Shown: positions 5,724-8,378 of the stretch, one piece after another
Position numbering within the stretch: the first letter of the stretch is position 1
Layout of the letters: the number at the start of each line of letters is the position of its first letter
From: Bacteroidota bacterium
GTDB taxonomy: Bacteria > Bacteroidota > Bacteroidia > J057
Reading direction: 5' to 3'
Assembly (NCBI GenBank): GCA_963169475.1
Contig: CAUJFT010000077.1
Coordinates: forward strand, 1 to 8,378
DNA length: 8,378 nucleotides
Notes under the pieces: generated by a model
What the model was told of the DNA's origin: nothing
Seen by the model: only the letters and a program-made list of their open reading frames with translations
The model's database searches: none
Translations under genes and position numbers: made by a program

Positions 5724-5755
5724 CAAAATACGGGCTTTTTTCCGGATTCCGGAAA
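5724..5755 (-). promoter_or_regulatory. Probable pafA promoter (imperfect)
   Basis: On the minus strand TTTC (5752-5755), a 21-base spacer and TATTTTG (5724-5730) resemble the Bacteroidota promoter. The -7 box has one base fewer than TAnnTTTG and the upstream element has C for G. The leader would be about 20 bases. Such a weak core would fit a gene that needs an activator, but that is inference. Confidence 0.35.
5739..5755. promoter_or_regulatory. Palindrome TTTCCGGA-T-TCCGGAAA upstream of pafA
   Basis: Two perfect eight-base arms (5739-5746 and 5748-5755) flank a single T. The site is 39-55 bases before the pafA start codon and overlaps the -33 side of the probable promoter, a typical place for a dimeric regulator. 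The regulator is unknown. TCCGG occurs elsewhere in the window, but not as a paired arm that I noticed. Confidence 0.5.
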
Positions 5756-5958
5756 TATTTGTGAATTATTTACCTACTCTACAGAAATGCCAAGCAAAAT
5801 ACTCACAGTTAATCAGAACTTAACCACTATTTTGCATTCCCTAAGCAACCCCCAAGTATGAATCTCCAAAAGTTTTGTAAATTGCAGCCTTTTTAGGAGA
5901 GTACGACTAATTTTATACTATCTATCAATTGGTTTGCAAAAAAAATATGGATAAAATA

Positions 5959-5971
5959 CTTGATAATCAAG
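5959..5971. repeat. Palindrome CTTGAT-A-ATCAAG
   Basis: Six-base arms (5959-5964 and 5966-5971) flank one A, about 140 bases upstream of the lipoprotein ATG. The half-site CTTGAT recurs at 6008-6013. It might be an operator for the lipoprotein gene, but in such AT-rich DNA chance is a real alternative. Confidence 0.3.
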
Positions 5972-6109
5972 AGAATCAATCCTACGAGTCTTACAAATCA
6001 CTTTTATCTTGATAGGATTTTGATTAGCCCCAAAAATGGGTAAAAGTATAGTCATCTTTTGTCAGAGGCTTATGTTTTGCTCATTTTTTTCACCTATCAC
6101 TTTTATTTT

Positions 6110-7858
6110 ATGCAGAATAAATCCCACTTTTGGTACCTTTGGGTTATTATCCTTGTGGCAGCAGGCTGCGCCATTCAGACTTCTCCAACGGGAGGACCTC
6201 CAGACAAAAAGCCTCCAGAGATTATAAGAGTAAAGCCGCTGAACCAAACCCTTAATTTTGAGGAAAAAAAAATCATTATTTACGCCGATAGCTATCTCAA
6301 ACCGCTTTCTTATGGTAAGGAAGTATTTGTTTCCCCTATCCTTTCAAAGCCCCCAAAGATTTCTGTTTTTGATAGAAGGGTGGAAATACAATTTCAAGAA
6401 AAGCTCAACGATAGCACTACCTATGTCATTACCTTAACAGACCTGACAGACCATTTTTCCGGACAAAAAATCAGCTCACAATTTACCTATGCGTTTAGTA
6501 CAGGTAATATTTTGGATAGCATGAGTATTATAGGAAGCGTAACAGACGGGGTAACGGGATTAGCAGAAAAGGATATGAGTGTGCTTTTATTTGAGGTGGA
6601 TAGTATAAAAGGATATGATTTTCTGGGAAAACGCCCGGATTACCTTGCCCGCACAGATGCAAACGGACAATTTACTCTTTCTTACCTAAAAAAGAAAAAT
6701 TATCGAATTTTTGCGGTGAAGGACGGAGACCAATCCAATACTTTTAATCAAAAAAACGAGAAACCAGCTATAGACACTATCCCGATGGTAGTATTTCCGG
6801 ACACAGGGAAAATCGCCCCTATTCATCATCTTATTGCTTTTACGGAAGATAATTCTCCCCCTCTATTGAAAGGATACGAATGGACAGGCAAAGATGGACT
6901 TTTGGTAGAACTTAGCGAAACGCCACTAATGGATAGCCTCCGGATTTTTATGACTGACACCTTGAAGAAAACCAAAACGCAAGCAACTTCCTTTGTATAT
7001 TTACCCAGAGATAAAAAAATATTTATTCAAGCCCCGCGCCTAAGACCGGAATATAGCTTCCTAATTCTTGAAAATATGAGCGACAGCCTCGGAAATAAAG
7101 CGGATACAGCACTTTTGGTTATTCCCAAAACTCCATTTGTCCTGAAAGAAAAACCCTTGGTTCAAAAACCCGTTTTTTCCTTTGAAAACAATCTGTATAT
7201 ATGGTATTTTCCGGAAACTTTCGTAGATACTACATTAGCGATGATTTTTGTAACAGACTCTGCCGGAACAAAAATAAACGAAAAGAGTATTTCGCTAACT
7301 ATAAATGGACTCAAAGGAACACTTGAATTTCCTCAACAAGAAAAGCTACCCGCCAAATTAATGCTCAAAATGGACGGAACGCTTTTTGGTATGAAAGACA
7401 CCGTATTCTCATTTCCTGTCCCCAAGCCGGATACAGCTCAATACGGAATCTTGAATGGTACCATAAAAACAGAAGGATATGAAGGGAAAATAGTGGTTGT
7501 GTTGAATACTGGCGGCGGAGGAGGAGGCAAGTCTAAGGACGCAACTCCTACAACGGGAAGTACCTATATTTTGTATGATAGAAGTATATCCTTAAAAAAT
7601 ATGTTACCCGGTACTTATACTGTTAAGGTTATTTTTGACAAAGATGGAAATGGTTGTTGGACACCCGGATTATTAAAAACAGGGAGGCTTCCTGAAAAAA
7701 TCATCACCGTCAAAGAAACCCTCAATATCCGTGCAAATTGGGAGTTGGATAAACAAGAAATCCTTGCTCCTTACCCCAAAGCCGGAACTTCCGCAAAAGG
7801 AGGAACAGATAAAACAAACCCAAAGGAAACCAAAGAAGGAAAAGAGGGTAAGAAATAA
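6110..7858 (+). CDS. Ig-like domain lipoprotein of the Bacteroidota envelope
   Basis: A 582-residue surface or periplasmic lipoprotein of unknown role. The start ATG 6110 is chosen because it gives a short signal peptide with lipobox A17-A-G-C20; an in-frame TTG at 6059 would add 17 residues. After Cys20 comes PTGGPPDKKPPEI (26-38), a hallmark of a common Bacteroidota family. An SbsA-like Ig domain follows (about 38-132, ending YAFSTGN). Next is a beta-sandwich of carboxypeptidase-regulatory type (about 140-206, with GSVTDGVTG and TDANGQFTL). The C-terminal domain has LPGTYTVKVIFDKDGNGCW (about 499-517), with an Asp-rich turn that could bind calcium, and then PEKIITVKETLNIRANWE. Odd features are a run of six Gly (468-473) and a Lys/Glu-rich tail (about 560-582). 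It is a single gene between intergenic regions and no partner is evident. Confidence 0.88.
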   Translation: MQNKSHFWYLWVIILVAAGCAIQTSPTGGPPDKKPPEIIRVKPLNQTLNFEEKKIIIYADSYLKPLSYGKEVFVSPILSKPPKISVFDRRVEIQFQEKLNDSTTYVITLTDLTDHFSGQKISSQFTYAFSTGNILDSMSIIGSVTDGVTGLAEKDMSVLLFEVDSIKGYDFLGKRPDYLARTDANGQFTLSYLKKKNYRIFAVKDGDQSNTFNQKNEKPAIDTIPMVVFPDTGKIAPIHHLIAFTEDNSPPLLKGYEWTGKDGLLVELSETPLMDSLRIFMTDTLKKTKTQATSFVYLPRDKKIFIQAPRLRPEYSFLILENMSDSLGNKADTALLVIPKTPFVLKEKPLVQKPVFSFENNLYIWYFPETFVDTTLAMIFVTDSAGTKINEKSISLTINGLKGTLEFPQQEKLPAKLMLKMDGTLFGMKDTVFSFPVPKPDTAQYGILNGTIKTEGYEGKIVVVLNTGGGGGGKSKDATPTTGSTYILYDRSISLKNMLPGTYTVKVIFDKDGNGCWTPGLLKTGRLPEKIITVKETLNIRANWELDKQEILAPYPKAGTSAKGGTDKTNPKETKEGKEGKK

Positions 7859-7876
7859 AAACCAAGGAAAAATAGA

Positions 7877-7900
7877 GTATTCCTTTATGCTTGAGAATAC
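7877..7900 (+). terminator. Weak hairpin after the lipoprotein gene
   Basis: GTATTC (7877-7882) pairs with GAATAC (7895-7900) around a 12-base loop, 18 bases after the stop codon. There is no T-run after it, so it is at best a weak terminator or an RNA-stabilising hairpin. Confidence 0.25.
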
Positions 7901-8097
7901 CCTAATTATCCATTCTCCCCGATGAGGTTGCTGCTATATCCAATAAAAATTTTGTACTACTTAAATTATTTTTTAGCTACACTTAATCAACAGAAAACTT
8001 TTGTTTTTAAAAATTAGTTTAATCTTTGGGTAGAAAAAATCTCTTTAATGGTTTGGAATATTGTATCGTTTCGTTACAGATTCCGCCAAATAAATTG

Positions 8098-8105
8098 TAT
8101 CTTCG
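8098..8105 (+). promoter_or_regulatory. Probable -7 box for the aconitase gene
   Basis: TATCTTCG differs from TAnnTTTG at one base (C for T). A recognisable TTTG is missing upstream; TTAC at 8074-8077 has the right 20-base spacing. Transcription from about 8111 would leave a leader of about 50 bases. Confidence 0.4.
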
Positions 8106-8163
8106 CCCCCGGTTCCTTTGGACGTAGGATTTCTTACTATTTACATAAATTATACAAAGACTT

Positions 8164-8378
8164 ATGGTGTTCGATTTAGCAATGATTCAGAAATACTATA
8201 CTGCACTTCCTTCTAAAATAGAAGCTGCACGTAGGGCGACGGGCAAACCGCTGACGCTTGCCGAAAAGATTCTTTATACGCATTTATACGGTACTGATGC
8301 AACCCAAACTTATGTAAGAGGCAAAGACTATGTGGATTTTGCCCCTGACCGCGTAGCGATGCAAGATGCTACTGCACA
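8164..8378 (+). CDS. acn: Aconitate hydratase, N-terminal part (cut by window edge)
   Basis: The first 71 codons of a mitochondrial-type aconitase, continuing past the right edge. The start reads MVFDLAMIQKYYTALPSKIEAARRATGKPLTLAEKILYTHL. Then RGKDYVDFAPDRVAMQDATA (residues 52-71) is the conserved stretch in which Q67-D68-A69-T70 helps bind substrate. The full enzyme, usually about 750 residues, holds a 4Fe-4S cluster and interconverts citrate and isocitrate in the TCA cycle, in the cytoplasm. The cluster cysteines are beyond the window. This form differs from E. coli AcnA and AcnB and is usual in Bacteroidota. The gene seems to start its own transcript, after a promoter-like box about 60 bases upstream. 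Confidence 0.93.
   Translation, partial: MVFDLAMIQKYYTALPSKIEAARRATGKPLTLAEKILYTHLYGTDATQTYVRGKDYVDFAPDRVAMQDATA

Larger units (their letters stand above)
5701..6109. other. Intergenic region between divergent pafA and lipoprotein genes
   Basis: The 409 bases hold the pafA promoter and palindrome on the left. The rest is AT-rich with no gene that I can support. A 21-codon frame (ATG 5947 to TGA 6010-6012) starts MDKILDNQENQ and resembles nothing I know. Two inverted repeats lie within it: CTTGAT-A-ATCAAG (5959-5971), and AATCCTA (5978-5984) with TAGGATT (6013-6019). No full TAnnTTTG box was found for the lipoprotein gene; TTGGTTTG near 5930-5937 is one base off. Confidence 0.5.
7859..8163. 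other. Intergenic region between lipoprotein and aconitase genes
   Basis: These 305 AT-rich bases hold the weak hairpin (7877-7900), no supportable reading frame, and the likely aconitase promoter near the right end (8098-8105). I found no tRNA or repeat. Confidence 0.5.

Noticed and set aside
6059..6109. TTG-started extension of the lipoprotein
   Set aside because: It would place 17 extra residues before a short signal peptide whose lipobox fits ATG 6110.
6036..6247. Short frames on both strands around the lipoprotein start
   Set aside because: They overlap the signal peptide and N-terminus of the lipoprotein and have no protein-like features of their own.
7731..7925. 64-codon plus-strand frame across the end of the lipoprotein gene
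   Set aside because: It is mostly a shifted reading of the Lys-rich tail and shows no start signal or recognisable sequence.
1..8378. CRISPR array, insertion sequence, phage or defence system
   Set aside because: No spaced direct repeats, transposase, phage or defence-protein motifs were seen on either strand.

Overview
The window looks like an ordinary chromosomal stretch from a member of the Bacteroidota. Several signs agree. The base composition is AT-rich. Clear Shine-Dalgarno sequences are mostly absent. Several genes are preceded by the phylum's promoter form, TTTG, a spacer of about 19-21 bases, then TAnnTTTG. The gene families also fit: a PafA-type alkaline phosphatase, a lipoprotein with an Ig-like domain and the 'PTGG..DK.PP' start after its lipid-attached cysteine, and a mitochondrial-type aconitase. 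I cannot name a genus.

Left part (1-820): the start of a leftward gene for a secreted or membrane-anchored TPR-like protein runs off the left edge. To its right is a rightward tRNA cluster, Lys(UUU)-Leu(GAG)-Lys(UUU), with a well-matched promoter and a strong intrinsic terminator. The two tRNA-Lys genes are identical. The promoters of the leftward gene and the tRNA cluster face each other, so the first bases of the two transcripts should be complementary.

Decayed stretch (820-1393): no intact gene. A well-formed promoter leads into a broken reading frame with stops and frameshifts. Some of its residues recall the helix-turn-helix start of a WYL-type regulator. After it come the promoter and leader of the next gene, including a seven-codon reading frame with three consecutive Cys codons.

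Middle (1394-5700): a rightward PPP-family protein phosphatase converges on a leftward group. In transcription order that group is pafA-like alkaline phosphatase, ftsE, purS and a TrmH/SpoU-family RNA methyltransferase. pafA and ftsE are 13 bases apart and probably cotranscribed. purS has its own promoter, which begins inside the end of ftsE, and the methyltransferase also appears to have one. No shared pathway joins the four; they look like housekeeping neighbours (phosphate release, cell division, purine synthesis, RNA modification).

Right part (5701-8378): a 409-base intergenic region precedes a 582-residue lipoprotein. A 305-base intergenic region then leads to the start of an aconitase gene cut by the right edge. 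I found no CRISPR array, insertion sequence, phage gene, toxin-antitoxin pair or recognisable defence system. The points most worth checking are regulatory (facing promoters, palindromes, a Cys-rich leader) plus the gene relic beside the tRNA cluster.
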